Assembly: GCF_030056735.1 (NCBI RefSeq)
Contig: NZ_JASHKN010000011.1
Coordinates: forward strand, 157,826 to 221,825
DNA from: Rhodococcus sp. IEGM 1409
GTDB taxonomy: Bacteria; Actinomycetota; Actinomycetes; Mycobacteriales; Mycobacteriaceae
Reading direction: 5' to 3'
DNA length: 64,000 nucleotides
How positions within the stretch are numbered: the first letter of the stretch is position 1; every line of letters begins with the position of its first letter. The notes below the pieces were generated by a model. The model did no database searches. It had not been told where the DNA came from and saw only the letters and a program-made list of their open reading frames with translations. Below, piece by piece: positions 8,464 to 17,571 of this stretch. A program made the translations under genes and the position numbers.

Positions 8464-9501
8464 TCAGTGGCGTCGGTTGGCCAGTCGCGCCGCCTCGAAG
8501 TTCGGCGAATCATGCCCCGGATACGCGTGGACAAGGGCAGTAGCGAGCTTGGGCACCGCGTGGGTGAGCGAATGCTCGGCGCTGTGCGCGATCGCATGGG
8601 CTTCGGCAAGGGTTGCCCGGGGATCGATGTCGAGTTCTGCATCGGCATGCAATCGGTGCCCGATCCACCGCATCTTCAAATCACGTACGCCGAGAACCCC
8701 AGGCTCGCGCTGTAGCGCATGTTCGGCATCGTCCAACAACGCCGGTTCGACACCGTCCATCAGCCGCCGGAAGACGTCTCTTGCCGCGGTCCGCAGCACG
8801 GCCACGATCGCCACTGTGATGACAAGACCGATGATCGGATCTGCCAACGGGAACCCCAGAGCGACTCCGCCCGCTCCCAGAAGGACTGCGAGCGAGGTGA
8901 ATCCATCCGTCCGAGCATGCACTCCATCAGCGACCAATGCAGCTGAGCCGATCTGCCTTCCGACTCGGATCCGGTACAACGCCACGAGTTCATTACCGAT
9001 GAAACCGATCAACCCTGCCGCCGCTACCCAACCGAGATGCTCGATCTCGACCGGATTGATCAATCGCCGTACCGCCTCCACCCCGGCAATCACCGCCGAC
9101 AGCGCGATCATCGCAAGCACGAACAATCCGGCCAGGTCCTCTGCACGCCCGAAACCGTACGTATAGCGCCTCGTCGCAGCTCGCCGACCGAGTGCAAACG
9201 CAATCCAGAGTGGGACAGCCGTGAGCGCATCGGAGAAGTTGTGAATGGTGTCCGCCAGCAGGGCCACCGAACCCGAAATCGCCACGATTGCAACCTGAGC
9301 GACCGCGGTGACACCCAGAGCAACAAGGCTGATCTTGACCGCCCGGATGCCGATCTCGCTCGATTCCAGTGCATCGTCGACGCTGTCCGCAGCGTCATGA
9401 CTGTGCGGGGAGAACACCTCCCTGACTGCCGATCGAAATCCCTTCGGCCCGTAGCCATGTCCGTGACCGTGACCGTGGGATGTTTTGGGCTCGTGCGTCA
9501 T
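8464..9501 (-). CDS. Cation diffusion facilitator (Zn/Co/Cd-type efflux)
   Basis: 345 residues. The N-terminus is His-rich (HGHGHGHGYG), followed by six membrane segments. The metal-site motifs are present as HNFSDALT in helix 2 and HARTDGFTS in helix 5 (HxxxD pairs), and a cytoplasmic His/Asp-containing C-terminal domain follows (residues about 240-345). CDF proteins export divalent cations in exchange for protons. The ATG overlaps the stop of the ArsR-family gene by four bases, so the regulator and pump form a coupled operon of the CzrA/ZntR type. The metal cannot be fixed from sequence, but Zn or Co is most likely. Confidence 0.93.
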   Translation of the reverse strand: MTHEPKTSHGHGHGHGYGPKGFRSAVREVFSPHSHDAADSVDDALESSEIGIRAVKISLVALGVTAVAQVAIVAISGSVALLADTIHNFSDALTAVPLWIAFALGRRAATRRYTYGFGRAEDLAGLFVLAMIALSAVIAGVEAVRRLINPVEIEHLGWVAAAGLIGFIGNELVALYRIRVGRQIGSAALVADGVHARTDGFTSLAVLLGAGGVALGFPLADPIIGLVITVAIVAVLRTAARDVFRRLMDGVEPALLDDAEHALQREPGVLGVRDLKMRWIGHRLHADAELDIDPRATLAEAHAIAHSAEHSLTHAVPKLATALVHAYPGHDSPNFEAARLANRRH

Positions 9502-9941
9502 GACGCGCCTTCTTCTTGATCGGTCCGCTCGACCTTCGCGGAGCGCTCCGGGTGAATCTCCCGAAGCTCACCCTCACTACGGTGATGTCCCGGCAACCCA
9601 GGTCCGGCATGCTCGGCATTGAAGACCGCATCCGTAACCAGTTGGCGCACATGGTCGTTCTCGAGACGGTAGAACACCGTCGTACCGTCGCGGCGCGTTC
9701 GTACCAACCTCGCCATGCGCAGCTTTGCCAGGTGCTGCGACACCGAAGGCGCCGGCTTGCCGACGCGTTCTGCCAGTTCGTTCACCGAGCACTCTCGGTC
9801 GACCAATGCCCACAACACCTGCACACGGGTTGCGTCGGCCAGCATGCGGAACACCTCGACGACCAGGTCGACTTGATCATCGGGAAGTTTTCGGCGACAA
9901 ACACCACTATCTGCGTTCATACGTAGATAGTAGATCATCAT
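9498..9941 (-). CDS. ArsR/SmtB-family metal-sensing repressor
   Basis: 147 residues. The winged helix is evident (FRMLADATRVQVLWAL, then VGKPAPSVSQHLAKLRMARLVRTRRDGTTVFYRL). The C-terminal helix carries NDHVRQLVTDAVFNAEH plus GHH, which matches alpha-5 metal sites of NmtR/CzrA-type sensors, and a Cys lies near the N-terminus (SGVCRRKLP). Two adjacent ATGs at 9941 and 9938 are preceded by GGAGAGG at some distance. A third at 9920 lies inside the inverted repeat and has no ribosome site. It probably represses itself and the coupled CDF pump and is released by metal. Confidence 0.9.
   Translation of the reverse strand: MMIYYLRMNADSGVCRRKLPDDQVDLVVEVFRMLADATRVQVLWALVDRECSVNELAERVGKPAPSVSQHLAKLRMARLVRTRRDGTTVFYRLENDHVRQLVTDAVFNAEHAGPGLPGHHRSEGELREIHPERSAKVERTDQEEGAS
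9907..9930. promoter_or_regulatory. Probable ArsR operator (9-6-9 inverted repeat)
   Basis: The arms CTATCTGCG and CGTAGATAG, separated by six bases, form an imperfect inverted repeat with one mismatch pair. It covers the 5' end of the ArsR gene. ArsR/SmtB operators are typically AT-containing inverted repeats of this size overlapping the promoter or start, so this is the likely autoregulatory site. If so, translation may start at 9920 on a leaderless message, or the site lies just inside the gene. Confidence 0.55.
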
Positions 9942-10032
9942 CGGCGTCGAGGATGACCTCTCCTCGATTCACCAGTTGTGCAAAGCTTGACGCCAGAGCA
10001 CTTCTCCACTCGCAGACAGGGAGACAACAGAG

Positions 10033-10458
10033 ATGAGTCCTGACGACTGGAACGCCGGCATCATTGCGGAATTCCGCGCGAACGAGGGCAAAGTTGGCGG
10101 ACCATTCGAAGGTGCGCCTATGGTGTTGGTCCATCACACGGGACGCAAGTCCAGACGCGAGTTCGTGAGCCCGATGATGTATATGCCAGACGAGCAGGAT
10201 CCGAACACCGTTTACGTCTTCGCATCGAAGGCCGGCGCCCCGACCAACCCCGACTGGTACTACAACCTTGTTGCCGTTGACCAGGCCGAGGTCGAGGTCG
10301 GCACCGAAACGTACCCGGTCTCCGTCAGAGAAGTAACTGGCGAGAAGCGCGACCGAATCTACGACGAACAGGCCAGCAGATATCCCGGATTTGCCGAATA
10401 CGCGGAGAAGACAGCCGGGATCCGCACCATTCCAGTTGTGGCACTGACTCGAGCGTAA
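10033..10458 (+). CDS. Deazaflavin (F420)-dependent nitroreductase-family protein (Ddn-like)
   Basis: 141 residues, the usual size of the family. Recognisable blocks are LVHHTGRKSRREFVSPMMYM, YVFASKAGAPTNPDWYYNLVA and the VSVREVTGEKRDRIYDEQASRYPGFAEYAEKT tail, which define the split-barrel Ddn/DUF385 group. Members bind F420 (or a flavin) and reduce quinones or other acceptors; F420 is made by rhodococci and mycobacteria. AGGGAG lies upstream of the ATG. The gene stands alone, flanked by a strong bidirectional terminator. Confidence 0.88.
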   Translation: MSPDDWNAGIIAEFRANEGKVGGPFEGAPMVLVHHTGRKSRREFVSPMMYMPDEQDPNTVYVFASKAGAPTNPDWYYNLVAVDQAEVEVGTETYPVSVREVTGEKRDRIYDEQASRYPGFAEYAEKTAGIRTIPVVALTRA

Positions 10459-10474
10459 ATCCTGCGATGCGCCA

Positions 10475-10504
10475 CCCTGCCGTTTCCATCACGAAACGGC
10501 AGGG
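10475..10504. terminator. Bidirectional hairpin terminator
   Basis: A perfect 12-bp stem (CCCTGCCGTTTC with its complement) and a six-base loop sit between the convergent Ddn-like gene and the DUF2784 gene. Confidence 0.8.
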
Positions 10505-10520
10505 ATCGTTCGAAACGGAA

Positions 10521-10907
10521 TCACGACACTGACGACGCGTTGACCTCAGCCTTCGAATGCCGTCCGAGCAGCACGTATCCGACCCAGGATCCGACAACCA
10601 CCGTCGCCGCGAGCGCTTGCACAAGACCTTCGATACTCACCGGATAAAACACACCGGTGATGTAGTGCGAGATGAATCCGGTGGACGGTAATTCCGCGAT
10701 TCCGGCCATCCGGCGGGCCCAATTCTCGAGATTGGTCAGCGGGCAGTCATATCCGACCGCTATCGAGCCGGCTCCCCAGACAACCGCAACAAGATGGAAT
10801 GCAATGGTACGGCGCCATTTCCACGCCACGAATCCACCCAGCACCACATAGAGAACAAACCCGAAGTGAACGAACACCGTCACTACTTCGATGAGCCGAT
10901 ACACCAT
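10521..10907 (-). CDS. DUF2784 membrane protein
   Basis: 128 residues with four hydrophobic segments. Family hallmarks are VHFGFVLYVVLGGFVAWKW near the N-terminus, the loop GYDCPLTNLENWARR, and FISHYITGVFYPV. The function of DUF2784 is unknown. It reads away from the broken SRPBCC gene and ends next to the shared terminator. Confidence 0.85.
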   Translation of the reverse strand: MVYRLIEVVTVFVHFGFVLYVVLGGFVAWKWRRTIAFHLVAVVWGAGSIAVGYDCPLTNLENWARRMAGIAELPSTGFISHYITGVFYPVSIEGLVQALAATVVVGSWVGYVLLGRHSKAEVNASSVS

Positions 10908-10980
10908 CGTCGTCTCCGCTCGTGGCGCGGAAGTCCCGCAACAATCAGACTATTCCGATGTTAGTCCCCGAAGCGGCGAT

Positions 10981-11421
10981 CTACCCGGTGTATGCAGCCG
11001 TCGTGCGAGCAGCGGCAGCGCGGGTGGCATCCGGGTCGTCGCCCGATGCGATTGCGGCATCAGCCAATAATTCACTACTTCCCGCGATGAACGCCTTGGC
11101 CTCGTCACTCGCCGACCATTCGGGTGTCTCGAGCGGCGTCGCAATCCCGAGTTCCACGTGTCGAGCCAACCCGAGCAATCCCATGTCCCACCCGACGCCG
11201 ACGGCGCCAGGACCGTACTCGGCCCGCCGATCCGAGCCTCCCCCGACACCGGCATGAACCACAGGGGATGCGGTCGAACTCGGTGACCGACGCCCAGACC
11301 GTATCGATGGGTGCCGCGAGTGTCCGCGACATGCGGAGCGTGCGTTTTTCCCTTCGTCACCGCCGAACGGGCCCAGTTCTCGCGCTACCAACTGCAACGA
11401 ATCAACTGCTTTGTCGGCCAT
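10981..11421 (-). pseudogene. Broken SRPBCC (START-like) domain gene
   Basis: Segments of one SRPBCC/Hsp90-activator-like protein appear in three frames. ADKAVDSLQLVARELGPFG comes first, then RTLAAPIDTVWASVTEFDRIP (typical first strand and helix), then LWFMPVSGEARIGG. The original frame then returns with YGPGAVGVGWDMGLLGLARHVEL to the stop. The middle of the domain (roughly 50-60 residues of beta sheet) is missing, so this is more than a sequencing slip. The ordinary role of such proteins is binding hydrophobic ligands; this copy is probably dead. Confidence 0.7.
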
Positions 11422-11446
11422 GAGGTTCCTCGGTTCGAGCGAAACT

Positions 11447-11740
11447 TCAGCTCAGTCGCTGCTGTAGATGTACTGATACTTCTTCTCCAGCGGAGCTCTT
11501 GCCGATCGCCTTGCAGAGGGCCACGCGCAGCGGAAGCCAGTGAGGTCCATCGCCGGAGGGCATCAGCGTCGCCTCGAAGGGATGCTCACCATCGAGGGTC
11601 CCGACCACCTTGACAGCGCGCCTGGTTCCCAGAAGTTCCGCCGAGCCGGGCACGGTCAAAAACGTCGCGAACGCCCCGTCTTTCTCGATGTGTGAGGTGA
11701 ACGAGTAGTCGAGCGGTTGTGGAGTCTTGTCAGTGGCCAT
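11447..11740 (-). CDS. DUF1905-domain protein
   Basis: 97 residues. The single small beta-barrel domain is recognised by ATFLTVPGSAELLGTRRAVKVVGTLDG and PLRVALCKAIGKSSAGEEVSVHLQ. The function is not established. It lies six bases downstream of hisI on the same strand, so it is probably cotranscribed, but nothing else links it to histidine synthesis. Confidence 0.8.
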   Translation of the reverse strand: MATDKTPQPLDYSFTSHIEKDGAFATFLTVPGSAELLGTRRAVKVVGTLDGEHPFEATLMPSGDGPHWLPLRVALCKAIGKSSAGEEVSVHLQQRLS

Positions 11741-11746
11741 GTCGCG

Positions 11747-12094
11747 TCACTGCTGAGCGGCGAGCAGGACGTCGGTGTCGAAACACGTGTGAGAGCCGGT
11801 GTGGCATGCGGCGCCCTCCTGATCGACGATCAGCAGGACGGAATCGCCGTCACAGTCGAGGCGCACTTCGTGTACGTACTGGGTGTGCCCCGAGGTCTCT
11901 CCCTTGACCCAGTACTGCTGCCGCGAGCGCGAATAGTACGTCCCCTTACGGGTTTCCAGTGTTCGCGCGAGCGCTTCGTCGTCCATCCACGCGACCATCA
12001 GCACATCACCGGTCGACTTCTCCTGCGCAACCGCGCTGAACAGTCCGGCGTCGTTTCGCTTCAGCTTCGCCGCGATTGCGGGATCAAGGCTCAT
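11747..12094 (-). CDS. hisI: Phosphoribosyl-AMP cyclohydrolase HisI
   Basis: 115 residues, the normal length of the monofunctional enzyme. Core motifs are [42 protein letters not shown] and [21 protein letters not shown], with the Cys and Asp residues that bind Zn and Mg. It opens the purine ring of PR-AMP in step 3 of histidine synthesis. In mycobacteria hisI directly follows hisF. Here it has the same orientation but is separated from hisF by 2.9 kb holding three unrelated genes, so it probably has its own promoter in the 100-bp gap shared with the divergent universal stress gene. Confidence 0.95.
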   Translation of the reverse strand: MSLDPAIAAKLKRNDAGLFSAVAQEKSTGDVLMVAWMDDEALARTLETRKGTYYSRSRQQYWVKGETSGHTQYVHEVRLDCDGDSVLLIVDQEGAACHTGSHTCFDTDVLLAAQQ

Positions 12095-12194
12095 ATGACG
12101 TTTATACCTTCCACCTGTGACTTCCGTGGAATTCCCCTGCGTGCCCGCCCTAGAATGGAAGTTCCTTCGCCGTCACCGTGGAAGAAGATCCGAC

Positions 12195-12716
12195 ATGAAC
12201 CATCAGCACCATGACGGTCCGCACCCGGAGTACTCGTGCCATCTCGCGAACCCGGGTACCGATCGCGTCCGAACACGCCACATCGTTCTCGGCATCGGCC
12301 CGGGTACTACCAGCCAGAATGTGCTCAGCTACGCACTGACGCTTGCCGCCAAGGAGGATTCAGCCCTCCACGTCGTTCACTGCATCACGTCCGAGGACCT
12401 GCCTGTCGAAACCGACTCACCACAATTCGAAACGCGCCTGCACGACGAGATGGTGGCGCAACGCGAGCAGACAACCTCGACACTCACCTCGCACACCGAC
12501 ACCTGGACGTACGACTGCACCTACGGAGATCCGGCCGGTGTCATTCTCGCGACCGCGGACAAATATGACGCCTTCACCATCGTGATCGGCTCACCGCGAA
12601 AAGGCGCTGCCTCCGCGGTGAGCCAACTGATTCACAGCTCGGTCTCTTCCCGACTGAACCGGCAGAACCGCTATCCCGTGATATCGGTGCCCGCCGGCGT
12701 CAGATCAGCCAGATAG
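12195..12716 (+). CDS. Universal stress protein (UspA-like)
   Basis: About 173 residues from ATG 12195, which follows GGAAGAAG. A His-rich head (NHQHHDGPHPEYSCH) precedes the Usp fold: HIVLGIGPGTTSQNVLSYALTLA near residue 27 and the C-terminal YDAFTIVIGSPRKGAASAVSQLIHSSVSSRLNRQNRYPVISVP. That tail resembles the ATP-binding G-x2-G-x9-G-S/T pattern in degenerate form. A longer frame from 12117 would overlap the hisI promoter region and is less likely. It probably has a stress-related role. Its neighbours do not define it further. Confidence 0.75.
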   Translation: MNHQHHDGPHPEYSCHLANPGTDRVRTRHIVLGIGPGTTSQNVLSYALTLAAKEDSALHVVHCITSEDLPVETDSPQFETRLHDEMVAQREQTTSTLTSHTDTWTYDCTYGDPAGVILATADKYDAFTIVIGSPRKGAASAVSQLIHSSVSSRLNRQNRYPVISVPAGVRSAR

Positions 12717-12738
12717 CCGAGCACCGGCACATGTCCGC

Positions 12739-14220
12739 CTAGACGATCGAATAGTCTTCGAGCGGAAAGCGTTTCGCTTCGATGAAAGCGTTGCGTGTCG
12801 ACGTGGGCCGCAGGATCGCCGCCTCACCGTGCTGATTGAAGTAATAACTTCGCGCAGTCTGGCAACTGCCGCCGTAGAAGACGGAGTCCGCCAGGTTCTC
12901 CGTCATCCGGTCAAGGAACTCGGCGTTGGCAGTTTCGGTGACCTCGAATGTTTCCGCGCCGCGCCGTTTCACCTCGCCGAACAGTCGATCCATGTGCTGC
13001 ATCTGGGATTCGATCGTCGTGAAGTAGGACAATCCACTGTACGAGTACGGACTGGCGAGCGTGAGGAAATTGGGGAAGTAGGGAACCGCGACCCCTTCGT
13101 AGGCCTGGAAACGGTTGTCACGCCACCACTTACCGAGGTTTCGGCCCTCGCGACCGATAACCTCGATGGCCGGAAAATTCACATCCCAGAGGTTGAAGCC
13201 CGTTGCCAGCACCAAGGTGTCGATCTCGGTCTTGCGGCCGTCGGCGGTGACGATTCCGTCGGCAGTTATGTGATCGATCGACGCCGTTTCAAGATGCACG
13301 TTGTCCTTGGTGAACGTACGGAAGTAGCTGTTGGAGAACGTGGGTCGCTTGCAACCGAAGTCGTAGTCCGGTGTGAGTTGCTTGCGCAGGGTCACATCTC
13401 GTACCTGGGACCGCAGAAACGCGCGTGATGCGGCCGACGCACCCTTGTTCAACAGTTTGACCTGCTTGTAGTGCAGGACTGCGCTGACCATGATCATTTC
13501 GAGAATTGACGAACTGACGGCGCGGGCGATTCGCTGCGTGAGCGGAATGCGCGAGAACAGCTTCTGCACTGCGTTCGGGATGGGGACGTCGATCTTGGGA
13601 ACCACCCAGATCGGCGTGCGCTGGTAGACGGTCAACTCTGCGGCCTGACGCGCCACCTCGGGGATCAACTGCACAGCGGTAGCACCGGTTCCGATGATTG
13701 CGGTCTTGGTGCCGGACAGATCGTAGGAATCGTCCCAGGCAGTGGTGTGGATGATCTTGCCGGCGAAGTCGTCGATACCGGAGATGTCCGGCCGATGCGG
13801 TTGCGACAGGAAGCCCGTCGCAGTCAGGAGATACTTGGCAGTAATGTCTGGCGCCCCTTCGACGGATACGACCCAGTGCGACGAATCCTCGTCCCAGCGG
13901 GCTCCGTTGACCACGGCACCGAACGTCATGTGCTTACGCAGGTCGTATTTGTCTGCGACATGATCGGCGTACTTCTTGAGTTCGGCGCCCGGCGCAAAGA
14001 GCCTGGACCAGTTCGGATTGGGCTCGAACGAATACGAGTACGTGACCGACGCGATGTCGACAGCCAACCCGGGATAGCGGTTGACGTGCCACGTTCCGCC
14101 CAAATCGTCCTCGCGCTCGAGGATCGCAAGGTTTTTCAGGCCAAGTCGCTTGAGTTGAATGGCTGCACCCATTCCGCCGAAGCCCGCCCCCACCACTACT
14201 GCGTCGTACTGCACTGCCAT
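12739..14220 (-). CDS. Flavin-dependent monooxygenase, Baeyer-Villiger type
   Basis: 493 residues. The FAD site is VVVGAGFGGMGAAIQLKRLG (residues 9-28). The signature FAGKIIHTTAWDD (about 155) matches the FxGxxxHxxxW fingerprint of Baeyer-Villiger monooxygenases. The NADPH site is AIIGTGATAVQLIPEVA (about 180). Such enzymes insert oxygen next to ketones or hydroxylate lipophilic substrates. The substrate is unknown. It is divergent from a TetR gene with an inverted repeat between them, a common regulator-enzyme pair. The ATG is preceded by AGAGGG and, further up, by a 15-bp tandem repeat containing extra ATGs. Confidence 0.9.
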   Translation of the reverse strand: MAVQYDAVVVGAGFGGMGAAIQLKRLGLKNLAILEREDDLGGTWHVNRYPGLAVDIASVTYSYSFEPNPNWSRLFAPGAELKKYADHVADKYDLRKHMTFGAVVNGARWDEDSSHWVVSVEGAPDITAKYLLTATGFLSQPHRPDISGIDDFAGKIIHTTAWDDSYDLSGTKTAIIGTGATAVQLIPEVARQAAELTVYQRTPIWVVPKIDVPIPNAVQKLFSRIPLTQRIARAVSSSILEMIMVSAVLHYKQVKLLNKGASAASRAFLRSQVRDVTLRKQLTPDYDFGCKRPTFSNSYFRTFTKDNVHLETASIDHITADGIVTADGRKTEIDTLVLATGFNLWDVNFPAIEVIGREGRNLGKWWRDNRFQAYEGVAVPYFPNFLTLASPYSYSGLSYFTTIESQMQHMDRLFGEVKRRGAETFEVTETANAEFLDRMTENLADSVFYGGSCQTARSYYFNQHGEAAILRPTSTRNAFIEAKRFPLEDYSIV

Positions 14221-14233
14221 CGGAGAATCCCTC

Positions 14234-14276
14234 TCATGAACTACGCACTCATGAACTACGCACCCGTGAACTGCAC
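14234..14276. repeat. 15-bp tandem repeat, about 3 copies, in BVMO leader
   Basis: Two exact units of TCATGAACTACGCAC (14234-14248 and 14249-14263) are followed by a partial third. Read on the minus strand, each unit carries an ATG just ahead of the true start. One of these begins a three-codon ORF (ATG AGT GCG TAG). Confidence 0.85.
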
Positions 14277-14297
14277 ATCAGAAACTGACACGTCATT

Positions 14298-14313
14298 CCG
14301 TTATTGAGAACGG
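14298..14313. promoter_or_regulatory. Candidate TetR operator
   Basis: The inverted repeat CCGTT-N6-AACGG lies 14 bases before the TetR GTG start and in the upstream region of the divergent monooxygenase gene. TetR regulators commonly bind such sites between themselves and their target. The assignment is by position only. Confidence 0.45.
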
Positions 14314-14326
14314 TATCATTCCAGAC

Positions 14327-14956
14327 GTGACGAAGGCCATGACCCGAGCGGAACGAAAAAAAGCGGAATTACGCCGCGAGATCATCGACGCATCATTCGA
14401 GTGCTTCGCCGAGCGCGGCTATCACGCAACCGGAATTGCCGACATCGCAACAACTCTCGGAATCGGCCACGGGACCTTCTACCGGTACTTCGAAAACAAA
14501 CGCGACATCATCGACCACGTCATCGACGACCTGATCGCCAAGATCATCAGCGCACTGGCTACCGAGAATTCACCTGACGCAGCAAGCACTCTGGACGAGT
14601 ACCGCGCTCAAGTGGGACGGATCGCCGAAGCGCTCCCCCGCATCTTCTTCGACGACCCACGAATCCCGCGGGTTCTGCTTTTCGAGACGACGGGCGTCGA
14701 CGCCGATCTCACGGGCCGGATGCTCGATCTACTCGACCAGTCGGCATCGTTGACCGCGGCGTACCTGCACCACGGAGTCGAATGCGGCTATCTACGCGCC
14801 GACCTCGACGTCGACAACACTGCGCAGGCCGTCAACGGCATGATGCTGGCAAGTGCGATTCAAGGATTGCGAGCCGATTCGTCCGTCGACTGCACGGCAC
14901 TGAACCAGGCCATCAGCCGCCTCATGTTCGACGGAATCCGCGCCGAGAACGCCTAG
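14327..14956 (+). CDS. TetR-family transcriptional regulator
   Basis: 209 residues. The N-terminal helix-turn-helix is clear ([46 protein letters not shown]). The ligand-binding C-terminal part is unlike named families but contains [22 protein letters not shown]. The start is GTG at 14327, and an ATG at 14339 is possible. Divergence from the Baeyer-Villiger-type gene suggests that it controls that gene and itself. Its stop overlaps the stop of hisF by four bases tail to tail. Confidence 0.9.
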   Translation: MTKAMTRAERKKAELRREIIDASFECFAERGYHATGIADIATTLGIGHGTFYRYFENKRDIIDHVIDDLIAKIISALATENSPDAASTLDEYRAQVGRIAEALPRIFFDDPRIPRVLLFETTGVDADLTGRMLDLLDQSASLTAAYLHHGVECGYLRADLDVDNTAQAVNGMMLASAIQGLRADSSVDCTALNQAISRLMFDGIRAENA

Positions 14957-15726
14957 CGAACAACAATTCCCTCGGCACGCATCGCATCCTTGACCTGCGG
15001 GATGCTCAGATCGCCGAAGTGGAAGACGCTTGCTGCGAGAACTGCGTCCGCGCCCGCTTCGACAGCAGGGGCGAAATGCTCGACCAGGCCGGCGCCGCCA
15101 CTGGCGATCACCGGTACGTGGACCGCCGCCCGGACAGCGCGGATCATCAGCAGGTCGAAGCCGGCTTTGGTGCCGTCGGCATCCATCGAGTTCAGCAGGA
15201 TCTCCCCCACTCCCAACTCCGCGCCACGCTCGGCCCACTCCACCGCGTCGATCCCGGTGCCGCGTTTGCCTCCGTGCGTGGTGACCTCCCAGCCCGACGG
15301 TGTGTCCGGCTGACCCTGGGGAACGGTGCGGGCATCGACCGAGAGGACGATGCACTGCGAGCCGAAACGCTCACTCAGTTCCTTGAGCAGTTCCGGGCGC
15401 GCGATCGCGGCGGTATTGACGCTGACCTTGTCGGCACCGGCACGCAGCAGACGATCGACGTCCGCGACCGTGCGCACTCCACCGCCGACGGTGAGGGGAA
15501 TGAAAACCTGCTCGGCAGTACGACTTACGACGTCGAGCATCGTGCCGCGATCCGACGTGGATGCGGTCACGTCCAGGAAGGTCAGTTCGTCGGCACCCTG
15601 AGCGTCGTACGCTGCCGCGAGTTCCACGGGATCTCCGGCGTCGCGAAGATTCTCGAAATTGACACCCTTGACCACTCGTCCGGCGTCGACGTCGAGGCAC
15701 GGAATCACACGAACTGCGAGGGTCAT
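14953..15726 (-). CDS. hisF: Imidazole glycerol phosphate synthase cyclase subunit HisF
   Basis: 257 residues, full length. The (beta/alpha)8 barrel has [21 protein letters not shown] at the start with the catalytic Asp, [22 protein letters not shown], and [11 protein letters not shown] with the phosphate loop. It forms the complex with HisH that turns PRFAR and ammonia into imidazole glycerol phosphate and AICAR. The ATG overlaps the stop of the upstream inositol-phosphatase-like gene (ATGA). It is the last his gene before the interruption that separates it from hisI. Confidence 0.97.
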   Translation of the reverse strand: MTLAVRVIPCLDVDAGRVVKGVNFENLRDAGDPVELAAAYDAQGADELTFLDVTASTSDRGTMLDVVSRTAEQVFIPLTVGGGVRTVADVDRLLRAGADKVSVNTAAIARPELLKELSERFGSQCIVLSVDARTVPQGQPDTPSGWEVTTHGGKRGTGIDAVEWAERGAELGVGEILLNSMDADGTKAGFDLLMIRAVRAAVHVPVIASGGAGLVEHFAPAVEAGADAVLAASVFHFGDLSIPQVKDAMRAEGIVVR

Positions 15727-16556
15727 GACTGTGGTCCTCCTGAGGACGAAGCGCGCGGATCACCGAGCGCGTTGAGGATATCGAGAATCTCACCGTGGAT
15801 GCCCGGAGCGGCGGCGAGCACCGACTCCGATTCTACGGTCCACGGATTGCCGGCTAGATCGGTGACCACCCCACCCGCACCGCGAACGAGCGCGACCCCG
15901 GCCGCGTTGTCCCACGCGTTGCGGCCGTAGACGATCGCTCCACCCAAGATGCCCGCTGCAGTGAAAGCCAGATCGACTCCGGTGGAGCCGTGTATCCGGA
16001 TCCGCGAGGACACCTTGCTGATCTCGGCGAGCAGGTCGAGTCGGAAGCTACCGGGAATCCGGCCACGACTGTTGACGTTGAGTGCGCCCAAGCCGACGAT
16101 CGACGACGCCAGATCGGTTGGCTCCAGCGGCGGTACGGCGACTCCGTTGACCAACAGTGAACCGCCTGCGCGGGTGGCGTACGTGTGACCGATCAACGGA
16201 AGCCAGGTCAATCCGAGCACCGGGACACCGTCGTCGAGAAGCGCCAACAGCGTTCCGGCAGTTGGTAATCCGGCCGAGTAGTTGAAAGTGCCGTCGACGG
16301 GGTCGAGAACCCAGACAAGTCCCGAACCGACGTCGGGGCCACCGAATTCCTCGCCGTGCACCTCGATGCCGGTCTGCTCGAACAACTCCGCGCTCAACCG
16401 CTTCTCGAGCGCGAGATCAACCTCGGTGGCAAAATCGCCCCAACCCTTGCGGACCGCGCTCGGGGCACCGACACCGGAGACGAACTGATCGTGGACGCCG
16501 TCGAGAAGCCGACCCGCAATCGCGAGAAGTTCGTCGAGGTCACGCGTCGGTGTCAT
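15723..16556 (-). CDS. impA: Inositol-monophosphatase-family phosphatase (ImpA-like)
   Basis: 277 residues. Metal-site motifs are [19 protein letters not shown] (DPxDGT) and [16 protein letters not shown] (WDxAAG), so the Mg/Li-sensitive phosphatase fold is complete. In M. tuberculosis the gene at this place is impA. Family members act on inositol phosphates, histidinol phosphate or nucleotidyl phosphates. The position inside the his operon makes histidinol-phosphate phosphatase activity worth considering, since no other such enzyme is in the window. It is nine bases downstream of hisA and overlaps hisF. Confidence 0.88.
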   Translation of the reverse strand: MTPTRDLDELLAIAGRLLDGVHDQFVSGVGAPSAVRKGWGDFATEVDLALEKRLSAELFEQTGIEVHGEEFGGPDVGSGLVWVLDPVDGTFNYSAGLPTAGTLLALLDDGVPVLGLTWLPLIGHTYATRAGGSLLVNGVAVPPLEPTDLASSIVGLGALNVNSRGRIPGSFRLDLLAEISKVSSRIRIHGSTGVDLAFTAAGILGGAIVYGRNAWDNAAGVALVRGAGGVVTDLAGNPWTVESESVLAAAPGIHGEILDILNALGDPRASSSGGPQS

Positions 16557-16565
16557 CTGGAAAAT

Positions 16566-17300
16566 CTATCCGGAAACTGCTGCCAGTGCTTCGGGGAGTG
16601 TGAAGCGACCGGCATAGAGCGCCTTGCCCACGATCGCGCCCTCGACACCCTGATCAACCAGGCTGGAAATGGCGAGGAGATCCTCGATGGTCGACACACC
16701 GCCGGAGGCGACGACGTGCGCGTCGGTGACCGCGCATACCTGGCTGAGAAGTTCGAGATTGGGCCCGGTGAGCGTGCCGTCCTTGGAGACGTCGGTGACG
16801 ACGTAACGGGTGCAGCCGTCACGGTCCAGACGCGCGAGGGTCTCCCACAGATCGCCGCCGTCGGTGACCCAGCCGCGACCACGGGTGCGGTACTGGCCGT
16901 CGACGAGACGAACGTCGAGGCCGACAGCGATCTTGTCGCCGTACTTGGCCAAGGCACGCGCACACCATTCGGGATCTTCGATTGCGGCTGTACCGAGATT
17001 CACGCGAGCACAGCCGGTGGCCAGCGCAGCTTCCAGGGAGGCGTCGTCGCGGATTCCACCGGACAGTTCCACCTTGACCGTCAGGTCGCCGATGACGCCG
17101 GCCAGCAGTTCGCTGTTCGATCCACGCCCGAAAGCAGCGTCGAGGTCGACCAGGTGCACCCATTCGGCACCGTCGTTCTGCCACGCAAGAGCAGCGTCGC
17201 GGGGCGACCCGTAACCGGTCTCACTTCCCGCCTCTCCTTGCACGAGGCGAACAGCTTCACCGTTGACAACATCTACAGCAGGCAAAAGGACCAGGCTCAC
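16566..17300 (-). CDS. hisA: ProFAR isomerase HisA / PriA-type bifunctional isomerase
   Basis: Residues from GTG 17300 read [24 protein letters not shown], matching the family N-terminus. An upstream GTG at 17348 would add 16 residues unlike the family. The barrel contains [35 protein letters not shown] and [18 protein letters not shown], with the Asp pair of the catalytic site. In actinobacteria without trpF this protein (PriA) also isomerises PRA in tryptophan synthesis. No trpF is visible here, so PriA function is likely but inferred. Confidence 0.93.
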   Translation of the reverse strand: MSLVLLPAVDVVNGEAVRLVQGEAGSETGYGSPRDAALAWQNDGAEWVHLVDLDAAFGRGSNSELLAGVIGDLTVKVELSGGIRDDASLEAALATGCARVNLGTAAIEDPEWCARALAKYGDKIAVGLDVRLVDGQYRTRGRGWVTDGGDLWETLARLDRDGCTRYVVTDVSKDGTLTGPNLELLSQVCAVTDAHVVASGGVSTIEDLLAISSLVDQGVEGAIVGKALYAGRFTLPEALAAVSG

Positions 17301-17319
17301 GTGCGGTAACCCTAGTGGG

Positions 17320-17571
17320 TCAGGACCTCGAACCGTCCTCCGGGTCACCGAACGCTTTTCGGGTCATCCGCTTGGATACGACGCCCATTGCCGCAATCGC
17401 AGCGACGACCCCCACGAGACCGATCGCGAGGCTGACACCCGGCGAGGGTTCGAGCACAACGATGACGACCGTGGCGACCGCCAGCGCAGCCACCGCAGCG
17501 CCGAGCGAGAACAACGCCAAACGGGCGAGGGAAAAATCGTCGCCGCGGTTCGGTCCGGATCTCCCGGTCAC
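17320..17571 (-). CDS. Small two-helix membrane protein between hisH and hisA
   Basis: An 83-residue protein beginning at GTG 17571, whose GTGA overlaps the hisH stop. The head is polar ([17 protein letters not shown]). Two hydrophobic segments follow, at about residues 20-40 and 46-66, separated by EPSPG, with a basic tail (SKRMTRKAF). Coupling to hisH and a 19-base gap to hisA make it a true operon member. No function is known. A much longer frame (to 17889) runs through hisH and is not used. Confidence 0.75.
   Translation of the reverse strand: MTGRSGPNRGDDFSLARLALFSLGAAVAALAVATVVIVVLEPSPGVSLAIGLVGVVAAIAAMGVVSKRMTRKAFGDPEDGSRS

Noticed and set aside
14782..15930. 382-codon open frame on the plus strand
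   Set aside because: It overlaps TetR in another frame and is antisense to hisF and the imp gene.
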